64,000 bases of DNA from Skermanella aerolata KACC 11604 (GCF_000936425.1 NZ_AVFK01000001.1:186001-250000), one strand, 5' to 3'; positions 25,108 to 35,105 are shown, numbered from the stretch's first letter. The notes: generated by a model from the sequence alone, not told the origin. A program made the numbers and translations.

Positions 25108-25626
25108 ATGACATCCTGGATCGTCAAGGCGGAGGGGCTGCTGGCATCGCTCCTTCTCGCCGTCATCGTGCTGCTCGTCTTCGCCGCCGGCATCATGCGC
25201 TGGTTCGGTCATCCCCTGGTCTGGTCGGTGGATCTGGCGCAGCTCCTGTTCGTCTGGGTCAGCTTCATCGGCGCCGATCTGGCGCTGAGGAAACGTGCCC
25301 ATATCGGCATCGACTATCTGGTCAAGAGACTGCCGGGGCAGGCCCGGGCTGCACTCGATCTGGTGCTGGGGGCCGTCGTGCTAGGCTTTCTGCTCACCAT
25401 GGCTGTAATGGGCTACCGGCTCACGATGCTCAACCTGGAACGGCAGTTCGGCGACAGCGGGATCAGCTATGGGTTCGTGACGGCGGCGGTGCCGATCGGG
25501 TGCCTGCTGCTCGCTATCACGCTGGCCGGCCAGATGCTGCGGACCGCCGCCACCCTGCGCAGCCGGCCGCAGCCCGTCTTCGCCGCCGCCTCGACGCCGG
25601 TCCATGCCGAAGAGCTCGTGCCATGA
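25108..25626 (+). CDS. TRAP transporter small permease (DctQ) 1
   Basis: A 172-residue inner-membrane protein with four membrane helices. The DctQ signature WSVDLAQLLFVWVSFIGADLALRKRAHIGIDYL spans the second and third helices. Its stop codon overlaps the start of the large permease gene (ATGA). Confidence 0.9.
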   Translation: MTSWIVKAEGLLASLLLAVIVLLVFAAGIMRWFGHPLVWSVDLAQLLFVWVSFIGADLALRKRAHIGIDYLVKRLPGQARAALDLVLGAVVLGFLLTMAVMGYRLTMLNLERQFGDSGISYGFVTAAVPIGCLLLAITLAGQMLRTAATLRSRPQPVFAAASTPVHAEELVP

Positions 25627-26900
25627 CACTGCTTGCCGTCACCTTCTTTCTCCTGATGTCGCTCGGCGTCCCCATCGCTTTCGCGATCGGGATCGCGGGC
25701 TTCTCGTTCTTCGCCACCAACGAGATCATGCCGCTGTCGATCGGCGTGCAGCAGGTCGCGACCGCATCGCAGAGCTTTCCGCTGCTGGCGGTGCCGTTCT
25801 TCGTCCTGGCCGGCCACATGATGAACCGGACCGGCATCACCAGCCGGTTGATCGCCTGCTCCAGCGTGCTGGTGTCGTGGATGTCGGGCGGTCTCGCCCA
25901 GGTCTGCATCGTGCTGTCCACGCTGATGGGCGGGGTGTCAGGGTCGGCGGTGGCCGACGCGGCGATGGAGGCGCGCATCCTCGGTCCCAGCCTGATCGCT
26001 CGCGGCTACTCCCGTGGCTTCACTTGCGCGACTATCGCGGTCGGCTCCCTGATCACGGCGACCATTCCGCCGAGCCTTGGGCTGATCCTTTACGGCTTCG
26101 TCGGCAACGTGTCGGTCGGCCGCCTTTTCCTGGCCGGCGTCATCCCCGGCTTGCTGATGATGGCCGGACTGATGCTGACGGTGTGGCTGATCGCACGGCG
26201 TCGTGGTTACAAGGCCGAGATGACGGAACGGCCGACCATGGGCGCCGTCTGGCGGGCGGTGGCCGACGCCAAATGGGCATTGCTCTTCCCGCTGGCGCTG
26301 CTGCTTGCGATCCGCGGCGGCCTGTTTACGCCGTCGGAAGTCGGAGCCTTCGCGGTCATCTATGCGGCCGTCGTGGGGTTCCTGCTGCACAGGGAACTGA
26401 CCTGGGCCAGCGTCATGGAGGCCCTGTTCGAAGCGGTCGTCGATACCGGACTGATCATGCTGATCATCCTGTTTTCCGGGATGGTCGGATACGCCATCAT
26501 TTTCGAGCAGGCGCCGCAGAGCATCGCTGAGGCCATGACCGGATTGACCCGTGAGCCGATCCTGGTGGTGGCGCTGATCCTGGTCTTCCTTTTCATCGCC
26601 GGACTGTTCATCGAAAGCACGGTGCTGGTCCTGCTTCTGACGCCGATCTTCCTGCCCATCGTAACGCCGCTGGGCGTCGACCCCGTGCATTTCGGCATCC
26701 TGATGATGACCATCGTCACCCTGGGATCGATGACGCCGCCGGTCGGCGTCGCGATGTATACCGTGTGCAGTCTGCTCGACTGCCCGGTGGAGGAATACGT
26801 CGTGGAATCGCTGCCCTTCATTTTCACGATCCTGGTGCTGGTCGCGGTTCTCGCCCTGTGGCCCGGTCTCGTCCTGTTCCTGCCGAACGCGCTGATGTGA
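25623..26900 (+). CDS. TRAP transporter large permease (DctM) 1
   Basis: A 425-residue inner-membrane transporter with about twelve membrane segments. DctM family motifs are LMSLGVPIAFAIGI near the start, LMGGVSGSAVADAA, ITATIPPSLGLILYG and GSMTPPVGVAMYTVC. It starts inside the DctQ stop. It catalyses sodium-coupled solute transfer from the binding protein. Confidence 0.93.
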   Translation: MTLLAVTFFLLMSLGVPIAFAIGIAGFSFFATNEIMPLSIGVQQVATASQSFPLLAVPFFVLAGHMMNRTGITSRLIACSSVLVSWMSGGLAQVCIVLSTLMGGVSGSAVADAAMEARILGPSLIARGYSRGFTCATIAVGSLITATIPPSLGLILYGFVGNVSVGRLFLAGVIPGLLMMAGLMLTVWLIARRRGYKAEMTERPTMGAVWRAVADAKWALLFPLALLLAIRGGLFTPSEVGAFAVIYAAVVGFLLHRELTWASVMEALFEAVVDTGLIMLIILFSGMVGYAIIFEQAPQSIAEAMTGLTREPILVVALILVFLFIAGLFIESTVLVLLLTPIFLPIVTPLGVDPVHFGILMMTIVTLGSMTPPVGVAMYTVCSLLDCPVEEYVVESLPFIFTILVLVAVLALWPGLVLFLPNALM

Positions 26901-27260
26901 GGACCGGCATGCTCCGGGGGATATGCTGTGGAGAATTCCGGCTGAAGGTTTTGCGTCATAGCCGGAAGTTGCTTTCGGAGCTGCCAAGTACAGTAAAGAA
27001 TAATGAACTGACAAAATTCACGGTGACCTTATGGCAATATTGATTATTGTAACTCAGCAATATGGAAAGCCGTAGAAAGAAGAGGATCTATAATGTCTGT
27101 CAGAGGTTGCGGATTTAAGTATCTGTCGATATTTCCATTGCAGCGGTGATGATTGTTTGTGTGCGTCGATGAGATGCTGTCTTGCGCGTCGATCGGTATC
27201 CGCGTATGAGGTTAGAGAATGACATGCGAAAAAGCATGCAAACAGCTTGGAGGAACGCTC
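26901..27260. other. Intergenic region between two TRAP operons
   Basis: About 360 bases, visibly richer in A and T than the genes on each side, with no credible coding frame. It probably holds the promoter of the second TRAP operon and the 3' end of the first. I could not identify a specific operator or a classical terminator. Confidence 0.4.
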
Positions 27261-28286
27261 ATGAATCCGCTCAATCTTCTAGGTCGCTCGCTCCTGGGGC
27301 GTTCCGCGGCCGCGGCATTGTTTGCCGGACTGCTGGCGCTGCCATCCGTTTCGGCGACGGCGCAAACCTTGAAGGCTTCGCACCAGTGGCCGAGCGGGAC
27401 GGGCGACTTCCGTGACGAGATGATCCAGATCATCGCCAAGGAACTGAGCGCCGCCAATGTCGGGCTCGATGTCCGGGTGTTTCCCGGCTCGTCCCTGGTC
27501 AAGCCGCGCGAGCAGTGGAGCGCGCTGTCCAAGGGCCAGATCGACATTTCGCTGTTCCCCCTGGATTATGCCGCCGGTAAGCATCCCCAGTTCAGCGCCA
27601 CGCTGATGCCGGGGCTGGTCAAGAACCACGAGCACGCCGTCCGGCTTTCCAAATCGCCGTTCATGGACGAAATCAAGAAGATCGTCGAGGGCGAGGGGAT
27701 CATCGTGATCGCCGACGGCTGGCTGGCAGGCGGCTTCGCGTCGAAGAAGAAGTGCATCCTCACTCCGGAAGATGCTCAGGGGCAGGTAATGCGCGCCGCC
27801 GGTCCGATGTTCGAGCGGATGCTGGCGGGAGCGGGCGCCTCGCTGGCATCGATGCCCAGTTCGGAAATCTACACGGCGATGCAGACCGGCGTGCTCGACG
27901 CCGCCAACACCTCGTCGGAAAGCTTCAGTTCCTATCGCCTTCAGGAGCAGGTCAAGTGCATGACGCCGCCGGGCGATCAGGCCCTGTGGTTCATGTACGA
28001 GCCGCTGCTGATGTCCAAGCGCAGCTTCGACCGGCTCAACCCGAAGCAGCAGGAAGCCTTGATGGCCGCCGCGAAGAAGGCGGAGGACTTCGGTTTCAAG
28101 AAGGCCGCCGAAGCGGATGCCCAGATGGTCGACCTGTTCAAGAAGGCGGGCGTCGAGATCGTCTATATGGACGCTGCACAGGCCGATGCCTGGCGCAACC
28201 TTGCCAAGGAAACGTCGTACAAGACCTTCGCGGCCGAGGTGGCCGGCGGGCAGGCGCTCATCGACAAGGCCCTGGCGGTTCAGTAA
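27261..28286 (+). CDS. TRAP transporter substrate-binding protein (DctP) 2
   Basis: A 341-residue periplasmic DctP-type binding protein with a signal peptide (SAAAALFAGLLALPSVSATAQ). Recognisable regions are VRVFPGSSLVKPREQWSALSKGQ, VMRAAGPMFERMLAGAGAS and EIYTAMQTGVLDAANTSSES. A GGAGGAA site supports the start at 27261. Two cysteines (KKCILTPE and QVKCMTPP) could form a disulfide. The ligand class differs from that of the first TRAP protein, since the binding-region sequences are quite different. Confidence 0.92.
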   Translation: MNPLNLLGRSLLGRSAAAALFAGLLALPSVSATAQTLKASHQWPSGTGDFRDEMIQIIAKELSAANVGLDVRVFPGSSLVKPREQWSALSKGQIDISLFPLDYAAGKHPQFSATLMPGLVKNHEHAVRLSKSPFMDEIKKIVEGEGIIVIADGWLAGGFASKKKCILTPEDAQGQVMRAAGPMFERMLAGAGASLASMPSSEIYTAMQTGVLDAANTSSESFSSYRLQEQVKCMTPPGDQALWFMYEPLLMSKRSFDRLNPKQQEALMAAAKKAEDFGFKKAAEADAQMVDLFKKAGVEIVYMDAAQADAWRNLAKETSYKTFAAEVAGGQALIDKALAVQ

Positions 28287-28314
28287 CCCCCTAACCGCAA
28301 ACCCGTCACGGCCC

Positions 28315-28344
28315 TGCAATCCGGGTGCGCACACCCGGATTGCA
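28315..28344 (+). other. Perfect hairpin between TRAP binding-protein and DctQ genes
   Basis: TGCAATCCGGGTG (28315-28327) and CACCCGGATTGCA (28332-28344) form a perfect 13-bp stem with a CGCA loop. Its position after the binding-protein stop suggests mRNA stabilisation or partial attenuation, so the binding protein outnumbers the permease. Confidence 0.7.
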
Positions 28345-28361
28345 GCGGAAAGGGAACCCTC

Positions 28362-28925
28362 ATGGATATATTCATCCGGAGCGTCGCGATGGTATCGCGG
28401 GCCTGCGGCTTCGTCGCCGGCCTGCTGATCCTCATCTCCATCCTCGTCGTCACCCACATGGTGTTCCAGCGCTACGCTCTCGGCCAGCCGACCATCTGGC
28501 AGACCGAGTTCGTGATCTACGCCCTGGTCGCGTCCACGCTGATCGGCAGTCCCTATGTCCTGCTGCTTCGCGGCCACGTGAACATGGACATCGTTGCGAT
28601 CTATGCCGGTCCGCGCTTCCGCTTCTGGCTGGCGATGGTGGCCTCGGTCGGCGCGCTGGGCTTCTGTCTGCTGCTGTTCTGGTTCGGCGCGCACTACTGG
28701 TACGAGGCATGGTCGAAGGACTGGCATTCCGACACGCTCTGGCGGGTGCCGCTCTGGATTCCGCATCTGTCCCTTCCCGTCGGCATCGGGGTCCTGTCGC
28801 TGCAATACGTCGCGGAGATCCTGAGCCTCGTTACCGGCAGGACTCTTCCCTTCGGCCTGCCGCCGACGACCGGCACGGAAGCGCTGACCCAATCCTTTCC
28901 CGCCCATGCGGATACGCTGACATGA
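28362..28925 (+). CDS. TRAP transporter small permease (DctQ) 2
   Basis: A 187-residue inner-membrane protein with four membrane helices. The segment TIWQTEFVIYALVASTLIGSPYVLLLRGHVNMDIV matches the DctQ core. An AAAGGGA site precedes the ATG and the stop overlaps the large permease start (ATGA). Confidence 0.9.
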   Translation: MDIFIRSVAMVSRACGFVAGLLILISILVVTHMVFQRYALGQPTIWQTEFVIYALVASTLIGSPYVLLLRGHVNMDIVAIYAGPRFRFWLAMVASVGALGFCLLLFWFGAHYWYEAWSKDWHSDTLWRVPLWIPHLSLPVGIGVLSLQYVAEILSLVTGRTLPFGLPPTTGTEALTQSFPAHADTLT

Positions 28926-30238
28926 ACCCGCTATTCATGGGGCTCTTCGTGCTCTTCGGCACGCTCCTGGTCATGATGACCGGGATGCCCATCGCTTTTT
29001 CGCTTGGCGTCGTCTCGGTGGCGGCGCTGGTGGCGTTCGAGGGACCGCGCAGCCTGGACTTCATCGCGGAAACCTTCCTGGGGGGTCTCGACGACTTCAC
29101 GCTGGTATCGATCCCGATGTTCGTCCTGATGGGGGCGGCCGTCGCGTCGTCCCGCGCCGGGCGCGACCTCTACGAAGCGCTGGACCGCTGGCTTTACCGC
29201 GTGCCCGGCGGACTGGTGATCTCCAACCTGGGCGCCTGCGCGCTCTTCGCGGCGCTGACCGGATCGTCGCCGGCGACGTGCGCCGCGATCGGCAAGATGG
29301 GCATCCCGGAGATGCGCAAGCGCGGCTATCCGGACGAGATCGCGACGGGATCGATCGCCGCGGGCGGCACGCTCGGCATCCTGATCCCGCCCAGCCTGAC
29401 CTTCATCCTCTACGGTATCGCCACCGAAAGCTCCATCGGCCGCCTGTTCCTGGCCGGAGTGGTACCGGGCATCATGCTGACCGTGCTGTTCATGGTCTGG
29501 ACATGGTTCGCCGTTCGCCGCAGTGGCCACCGCGCCTACGATCCCGCCTTCCGCTGGACCTGGAAGGAGAAATTCTCCGCCCTGCCCAAGGTGCTGCCGT
29601 TCCTGGCGATCATCGGCGCCGTGATGTGGGCGCTGTACGGCGGCGTCGCCACGCCGTCGGAAGCAGCGGGGCTGGGAGCGCTATTCTGCCTGCTGCTCGC
29701 CATCGTGATTTACCGGATGTGGCGTATCCAGGATCTCGTGGCGATCTTCCGCGACACGACCAAGGAGTCGGTGATGATCCTGATGATCATCGGCACCTCG
29801 ATCCTGTTCAGCTACATGCTGACCAACCTGTACCTGACGCAGTCCCTGGCGGAGTGGATCGCCTCGCTCGACGTCAACCGGTGGGTGCTGCTGGCGGCGA
29901 TCAACGCGATGCTTCTGCTCGCCGGATGCTTTCTGCCGCCGGCGGCAATCATCCTCATGACGACGCCGATCCTGCTGCCGATCATCACCGCCGCCGGCTT
30001 CGACATCATCTGGTTTGGCGTCATCCTGACCATCAACATGGAAGTCGGCCTGATCACGCCGCCGGTCGGCCTCAACCTTTACGTCATCAACGGCATCGCC
30101 CCGGATGTGCCATTGTCCCGCATCCTGTGGGGCTCGCTGCCATACGTTCTATGCATGCTGCTGGCCATATTGATCCTGTGCATCTTCCCGGGCATCGCGA
30201 CATGGCTGCCGGACATGCTGATGGGGCCGGCGATGTGA
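28922..30238 (+). CDS. TRAP transporter large permease (DctM) 2
   Basis: A 438-residue inner-membrane transporter with about twelve membrane segments. DctM motifs: MTGMPIAFSLGVVS, LTGSSPATCAAIGKMG, GGTLGILIPPSLTFILYGI and GLITPPVGLNLYVING. It completes the second TRAP system. The two systems are adjacent but not recent duplicates, judging by the differing sequences. Confidence 0.93.
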   Translation: MNPLFMGLFVLFGTLLVMMTGMPIAFSLGVVSVAALVAFEGPRSLDFIAETFLGGLDDFTLVSIPMFVLMGAAVASSRAGRDLYEALDRWLYRVPGGLVISNLGACALFAALTGSSPATCAAIGKMGIPEMRKRGYPDEIATGSIAAGGTLGILIPPSLTFILYGIATESSIGRLFLAGVVPGIMLTVLFMVWTWFAVRRSGHRAYDPAFRWTWKEKFSALPKVLPFLAIIGAVMWALYGGVATPSEAAGLGALFCLLLAIVIYRMWRIQDLVAIFRDTTKESVMILMIIGTSILFSYMLTNLYLTQSLAEWIASLDVNRWVLLAAINAMLLLAGCFLPPAAIILMTTPILLPIITAAGFDIIWFGVILTINMEVGLITPPVGLNLYVINGIAPDVPLSRILWGSLPYVLCMLLAILILCIFPGIATWLPDMLMGPAM

Positions 30239-30368
30239 TCTGCTCCATCCAAGCCTGAAGACGGATCGGAACCGAAAAGGGGAGGGGAGGCGAATAAGGC
30301 TATTCCGGGTTGAAAATAGGGCGGCTTCGGTGCGGCGGCTGCCACTTCTTCCCGCATCCGGGGGTTAG

Positions 30369-30390
30369 CAGGAGGTCATACGACCTCCTG
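30369..30390 (+). promoter_or_regulatory. Hairpin upstream of gltS
   Basis: CAGGAGGTC (30369-30377) and GACCTCCTG (30382-30390) pair perfectly around ATAC, 29 bases before the gltS start. The left arm contains a consensus ribosome-binding sequence locked in the stem, but no start codon follows it at the right distance. It could be the end of the previous transcript or a leader structure. Confidence 0.35.
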
Positions 30391-30419
30391 AAAGCCTATG
30401 ATCTGCGGAAGAGGGCGGG

Positions 30420-31628
30420 ATGAAACTGGAAATCGATGTCGTGTCCACGCTGGTTGCCGCCATCGTGGTATTGCTGATCGGCCGCGTGGTCATATCCAAG
30501 GTCGGCTTTCTTCAGCGCTACAATATCCCGGAACCGGTCGTCGGCGGCCTGCTCGCGGCGCTGGTCATCACCGCCCTGCGGTTCGGCGGCGGCATGGAAA
30601 TCACCTTCGACATGTCGCTCCAGACGCCGCTGATGCTGGCGTTCTTCGCCACCATCGGCCTGAGCGCCGATGTCAGGACACTGATGCAGGGCGGTCGCAG
30701 GGTGCTGATCTTCTTCGTGGTCGTGGCCGTCATGCTGGTGATCCAGAATGCGGTGGGCGTCGCCGCCGCCCTCAGTCTCGACATGCATCCGCTCACGGGC
30801 CTGCTCGCCGGATCGATCACCATGTCGGGCGGACATGGCACCGGCGCCGCCTATGCGACCCGCTTCGGGGAAGACTACAATCTGCAGGGCGCAATGGAGA
30901 TCGCGATGGCATGCGCCACCTTCGGTCTCGTCCTGGGCGGGTTGATCGGCGGTCCCCTGGCGCAGCGCCTGATTACTCGGCACGGACTAACCGCGAGCGC
31001 CGATGCCGACAAGGACGGCGCGCCCGGGGAACTGGGCGGTGACGAGCGGCGGACGCTCAGCCCGGAGAGCTTCTTAGAGACGCTGTTCATGATCGTCATC
31101 TGCGTCATGATCGGGACGTATCTCGGCCAGATCCTGAAGAACGACTACCTGACGCTGCCGGCCTTCGTCTGGACCCTGTTCACCGGCGTCATCCTGCGGA
31201 ACGGGCTGAGCCTTTCCGGTCTGCGGCAGGTCGACACCGCGACCATAGACCTGCTCGGAACTGTTTCGCTGTCGCTTTTCCTGGCAATGGCGCTTATAGC
31301 GTTGCGGCTATGGGAACTGGTCTCGCTGGCCCTGCCGATCCTGATCATCCTGGGTGCGCAGACTGTCGCCATCGCATTCTATGTGTACTTCGTGACCTTC
31401 CGGGTCATGGGGTCGAACTACGACGCGGCGGTCATGTCGGCGGGGCATTGCGGCTTCGGCATGGGCGCCACGCCCACCGCAATCGCCAACATGCAGGCGG
31501 TCGCGGGGCGCTACGGCCATTCGCCCCAGGCTTTCCTGATCATCCCGATCGTTGGGGCTTTCCTGATCGATCTGGCCAACGCGCTGGTCATCCAGGGTTA
31601 CATGAGTCTGCCCCAGCTGGGCTTCTAG
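30420..31628 (+). CDS. gltS: Sodium/glutamate symporter
   Basis: A 402-residue inner-membrane protein of the glutamate:sodium symporter (ESS) family with about ten to twelve membrane segments. Family motifs are YNIPEPVVGGLLAAL, the pore loop GSITMSGGHGTGAA, GLVLGGLIGGPLAQRLI and the second-repeat loop MSAGHCGFGMGATPTAIANM. It imports glutamate with sodium. The following gene, 12 bases on, encodes a TAXI-type binding lipoprotein. Confidence 0.92.
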   Translation: MKLEIDVVSTLVAAIVVLLIGRVVISKVGFLQRYNIPEPVVGGLLAALVITALRFGGGMEITFDMSLQTPLMLAFFATIGLSADVRTLMQGGRRVLIFFVVVAVMLVIQNAVGVAAALSLDMHPLTGLLAGSITMSGGHGTGAAYATRFGEDYNLQGAMEIAMACATFGLVLGGLIGGPLAQRLITRHGLTASADADKDGAPGELGGDERRTLSPESFLETLFMIVICVMIGTYLGQILKNDYLTLPAFVWTLFTGVILRNGLSLSGLRQVDTATIDLLGTVSLSLFLAMALIALRLWELVSLALPILIILGAQTVAIAFYVYFVTFRVMGSNYDAAVMSAGHCGFGMGATPTAIANMQAVAGRYGHSPQAFLIIPIVGAFLIDLANALVIQGYMSLPQLGF

Positions 31629-31640
31629 CAGGAGAGTACC

Positions 31641-33146
31641 ATGATCGGCCGACTTCTCCGCATTGCTGCGGTCGTCCTGGCGCTGGGCGTCACGGCGGCG
31701 TGCGAAAAGACGCCCGACGAGGCGGCGGTACGCGACGCGCTTCAAGGCGCCATCGGCACGACCTTCGCGGAACCGGTGGTCGAAATCGCCTCCTTCGAGC
31801 GGGTCGGCAGCGGACCGCTTCCGGCCGGAGCCGATGGGACGGAGCGCAAGATCGTCTATTACAACGCGGATCTCAGGCTGCTCCGGGATTACTCCTTCAA
31901 CGACTGGGAGGCGCTGAACGTCTCGGCTCTCGCCAGCCTGCTCGGCGCCACCGAACATGGCCTCCAGGGCATCCGGCGCGACGGCAACGCCGCCGGCGAC
32001 ACGCTGCGGGTACGTGGTTCGGTGGGGTTCGAGCGGATGGACGGCGACTGGCAGCCGGTCGTGGTGGCCCAGTCTCCCGTCAGCGAACCGCCGACATTGG
32101 ACAATACGGGACCGCCCGCCGTCGCGCGCGGGTTGGTCGACCAGATCATGGCGCTGTTCGAAGGACCGCCGGCCGACGATGCCAGCCAGGCCCGCGCGAT
32201 CATCACGGAGGAACTGGACGACGCTTACCGCCAGATCACCCTTCGTCTCGACCGGCTTCAGCGCGCCTTCGTCATCGCGGGCGGACCAAGCGGCGGCGAG
32301 TACAACCTGATCGCCCGGACCATCGCCGCCACGATCTCGGCGAACGGCATCCGCTCGGCCGGCGTCGCCACCGACGGCAGCGTCGAGAACCTCCGGCTGG
32401 TCCGCGACGGCTCGGCTGACGTCGTGCTCGCCCAGAACGACATCGCGGCGATGGCGGCGCGCGGCGAGGGACTGTACCAGGATGCCGGCGCCGATCCCGA
32501 TCTTCGGGCGTTGGCCAGCCTGTTTCCGGAGCCGGTGCATATCGTCGTCCGGGCAGACGATCCGATCCGGACGGTCGCCGACCTGCGGGGCAAGCGGATA
32601 GATCTGGGGCTGCCGAGTTCCGGATCGGTCCTGACGGCCCGTTCGGTGATGGACGCCCACGGACTTGGCCTTGCGGATTTCGCGCAGGTGACCGACATGG
32701 GACCGGCCCGCGCCGTCGAGGCATTGACCGCCGGAAACATCGACGCCCTGGTCAGCGTCATCAATGCGCCGGCACGCCTGTTCCAGCGGCTGTCGGCACA
32801 GTCGGACATCCGCTTCCTGCCGCTCGACCCGCAGGCTATCCGGACGCTGAATTCATCCAGCAGCCAGCTCGTGCCGTTGACCCTTCCCGCCGGGATATAT
32901 CCCCGCCAGACGGAGCCTGTCCCGACCGTCGCCGTCACGGCGCTGCTGGTGGCAAGGCGGAGCATGCCCGATGTCGAGGTCACCACGATGCTCGACACCG
33001 TGTTCAAGGACATCGACTTCGTCGCCGCCGGAAGTGCCGCGGGCGCCCTGATTTCCCGCAACCGGGCGGAAAGCGGTCTGTCGATCCCCCTTCATCCCGC
33101 GGCCGAGACATGGCTCGGCGATGCGCCGACCGCTGCGACGCAGTGA
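31641..33146 (+). CDS. TAXI-family solute-binding lipoprotein with an extra N-terminal domain
   Basis: A 501-residue predicted lipoprotein (lipobox ending at Cys21). Residues about 25-200 form a domain I do not recognise, and residues about 210-480 form a TAXI-type TRAP binding domain: FVIAGGPSGGEYNLIARTIAA, TDGSVENLRLVRDGSADVVLAQND, DLRGKRIDLGLPSSGSVLTAR. No TAXI 4TM-12TM permease lies nearby. It is 12 bases after gltS with an AGGAGA site. A TAXI protein from Vibrio cholerae has been reported to bind glutamate, so a role beside GltS is plausible but unproven. Confidence 0.82.
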   Translation: MIGRLLRIAAVVLALGVTAACEKTPDEAAVRDALQGAIGTTFAEPVVEIASFERVGSGPLPAGADGTERKIVYYNADLRLLRDYSFNDWEALNVSALASLLGATEHGLQGIRRDGNAAGDTLRVRGSVGFERMDGDWQPVVVAQSPVSEPPTLDNTGPPAVARGLVDQIMALFEGPPADDASQARAIITEELDDAYRQITLRLDRLQRAFVIAGGPSGGEYNLIARTIAATISANGIRSAGVATDGSVENLRLVRDGSADVVLAQNDIAAMAARGEGLYQDAGADPDLRALASLFPEPVHIVVRADDPIRTVADLRGKRIDLGLPSSGSVLTARSVMDAHGLGLADFAQVTDMGPARAVEALTAGNIDALVSVINAPARLFQRLSAQSDIRFLPLDPQAIRTLNSSSSQLVPLTLPAGIYPRQTEPVPTVAVTALLVARRSMPDVEVTTMLDTVFKDIDFVAAGSAAGALISRNRAESGLSIPLHPAAETWLGDAPTAATQ

Positions 33147-33344
33147 CTGCCTCGCAACAAGCGCCGTGGCCCTCAGACGCTTGGTCGATCCCCGTTATCC
33201 GCATCGGCGGACCGGGAACATGAGAAATCCTAATGACCGGAATTAGATTTGCCCGTTTGTCACCAGTCCTGGGCGGAGGCACGCTGGGGTAACGCTGAGA
33301 ACCGATTTTCCAGCGGTCGTTCAAAACCGGTTGGAGTGAAACTC

Positions 33345-33560
33345 ATGGCCCACAGCGTTCACCTTAGGGAACGTCCCACCCGGCCTGGAAGGACCGGCAT
33401 CGGCATGCCGGTCCTTCTGGCGGTCTTCGCATTGGCGGTGCTTGGCTTGTTCATGCTCGCCAAGCCGGCGGACCGGGCAGCTCCGCGCCCGGCCCAGGAA
33501 ACCGCGACGACACCCCCTCAGCAGGACTGGCACGGCAACTACAACATGGTCCGGCGGTAG
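33345..33560 (+). CDS. Small single-pass membrane protein
   Basis: A 71-residue protein with a basic N-terminus, one membrane segment (MPVLLAVFALAVLGLFMLA) and a Pro/Ala/Thr-rich tail ending in WHGNYNMVRR. A GGAGTG lies before the ATG. No family recognised. It sits alone between the TAXI lipoprotein and a convergent symporter gene. Confidence 0.55.
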   Translation: MAHSVHLRERPTRPGRTGIGMPVLLAVFALAVLGLFMLAKPADRAAPRPAQETATTPPQQDWHGNYNMVRR

Positions 33561-33566
33561 GAACCG

Positions 33567-35105
33567 TCATGAGCGCGCGTGGCGGAAGTTGCGGATGATG
33601 CCGGCGTCGAGCTTGGACCAGTACGCCTCGGCCTCGCTTCGCACCACGGGCATCAGCACGTAGAGCCCGATGATGTTGGGGATCGCCATCGCGAAGATCA
33701 TGCTGTCGGAGAAGTCGATAACCGGACCCAGGTTCATGCTGGCGCCCAGCACGGTGAAGCAGCAGAAGATCAGCTTGAACAGCAGGTCCATGGCCCGGCT
33801 CTCGCCGAACAGATAGGTCCAGGCCTTCAGCCCGTAATACGACCAAGACATCATCGTGGAGAAGGCGAACAGAACGACGGCCACGGTCAGGACGATGGGG
33901 AACCACGGGACCACCGTGGCGAAGGCGGCGGAGGTCAGTTCGACGCCGGTAAGGCCGGTGGACAGCGTTCCGCTGATGGTGATGACCAACGCAGTCATCG
34001 TGCAGATGACGACCGTGTCGATGAAGGGCTCCAGCAGGGCGACGTAGCCTTCGGTGATCGGCTCCTTGGTGCGGACGGCGGAATGCGCGATGGAAGCGGA
34101 CCCGATCCCGGCTTCGTTGGAGAAGGCGGCGCGCTTGAAGCCCTGGATCAGGGCGCCGACCACGCCGCCGGCCACGCCGGCGCCGGTAAACGCGCCGTTG
34201 ACGATTTCGCCGAAGGCCCAGGCGATCTTGTCGCTGTTCACCGCGATGATGATCAGGCAGGCGCCGATATAGATGATCGCCATCAGCGGGACGATCTTTT
34301 CCGTGACGCGGGCGATGGACTTGATGCCTCCGATGATGACGACGCCTAGTGCTATCGCCATGATCAGGCCGAACAGCCAGCCGTTCCCCGCCAAGATGCT
34401 GGACTCGCCGCCGGTCACGTTGACGACCTGCTGATAAGCCTGGTTGGACTGGAACATGTTGCCGCCGCCGATCGAGCCGCCGACGCAGCACACCGCGAAG
34501 ATAACTGCGAGGACCCGCCCGGAACCGGCCATTCCACGTTCCGCGAAACCCTTCGACAGGTAATACATCGGGCCGCCCGAGACGGTGCCGTCGGGATATT
34601 CGTTGCGGTATTTGACGCCCAGGGTGCATTCGGTGAACTTCGACGCCATGCCCATCAGGCCGGCGACGATCATCCAGAACGTAGCGCCCGGCCCGCCCAG
34701 CGAGACCGCGACGGCCACGCCAGCGATATTGCCGAGCCCGACCGTGCCCGACAGGGCGGTCGCCAGCGCCTGAAAGTGCGACACCTCCCCGGCATCGTTC
34801 GGATCAGAATAATCGCCACGCACGAGCGCCAGCGCATGGCCGAATTTACGGAACTGCACGAAGCCGAAATAGACCGTGAAGATGGCGGCGGCTACCACCA
34901 GCCATCCGACGATGAGGGGGAATTCCGTACCCGCGAAGTCGACGGAGTAGAAGATCACCGAGGAAACCGCGCTGGAAACCGGAGCGACGGCGGAGTTGAC
35001 CCACTCGTCGATGGTTGCGGCACCGGCGGCTTCCGCCGCATCCTGCGCGTGCGCGCTGCCGTTGGAAATAAGCAAGGCCGTCAGGCCGAGGATATAGCGC
35101 TTCAT
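33567..35105 (-). CDS. Sodium:alanine symporter, AGCS family
   Basis: A 512-residue inner-membrane transporter. It begins with a signal-like segment ([18 protein letters not shown]), an extra for this family, then the AGCS core with about eleven membrane segments. Motifs: [31 protein letters not shown], the [16 protein letters not shown] stretch, [19 protein letters not shown] and [14 protein letters not shown]. It takes up alanine, glycine or a related amino acid with sodium. A strong AGGGAAGG site precedes the start. Confidence 0.93.
   Translation of the reverse strand: MKRYILGLTALLISNGSAHAQDAAEAAGAATIDEWVNSAVAPVSSAVSSVIFYSVDFAGTEFPLIVGWLVVAAAIFTVYFGFVQFRKFGHALALVRGDYSDPNDAGEVSHFQALATALSGTVGLGNIAGVAVAVSLGGPGATFWMIVAGLMGMASKFTECTLGVKYRNEYPDGTVSGGPMYYLSKGFAERGMAGSGRVLAVIFAVCCVGGSIGGGNMFQSNQAYQQVVNVTGGESSILAGNGWLFGLIMAIALGVVIIGGIKSIARVTEKIVPLMAIIYIGACLIIIAVNSDKIAWAFGEIVNGAFTGAGVAGGVVGALIQGFKRAAFSNEAGIGSASIAHSAVRTKEPITEGYVALLEPFIDTVVICTMTALVITISGTLSTGLTGVELTSAAFATVVPWFPIVLTVAVVLFAFSTMMSWSYYGLKAWTYLFGESRAMDLLFKLIFCCFTVLGASMNLGPVIDFSDSMIFAMAIPNIIGLYVLMPVVRSEAEAYWSKLDAGIIRNFRHARS

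Noticed and set aside
24075-30238. The two TRAP operons as a recent tandem duplication
   Set aside because: The binding proteins and small permeases differ throughout, so they are independent systems placed side by side.
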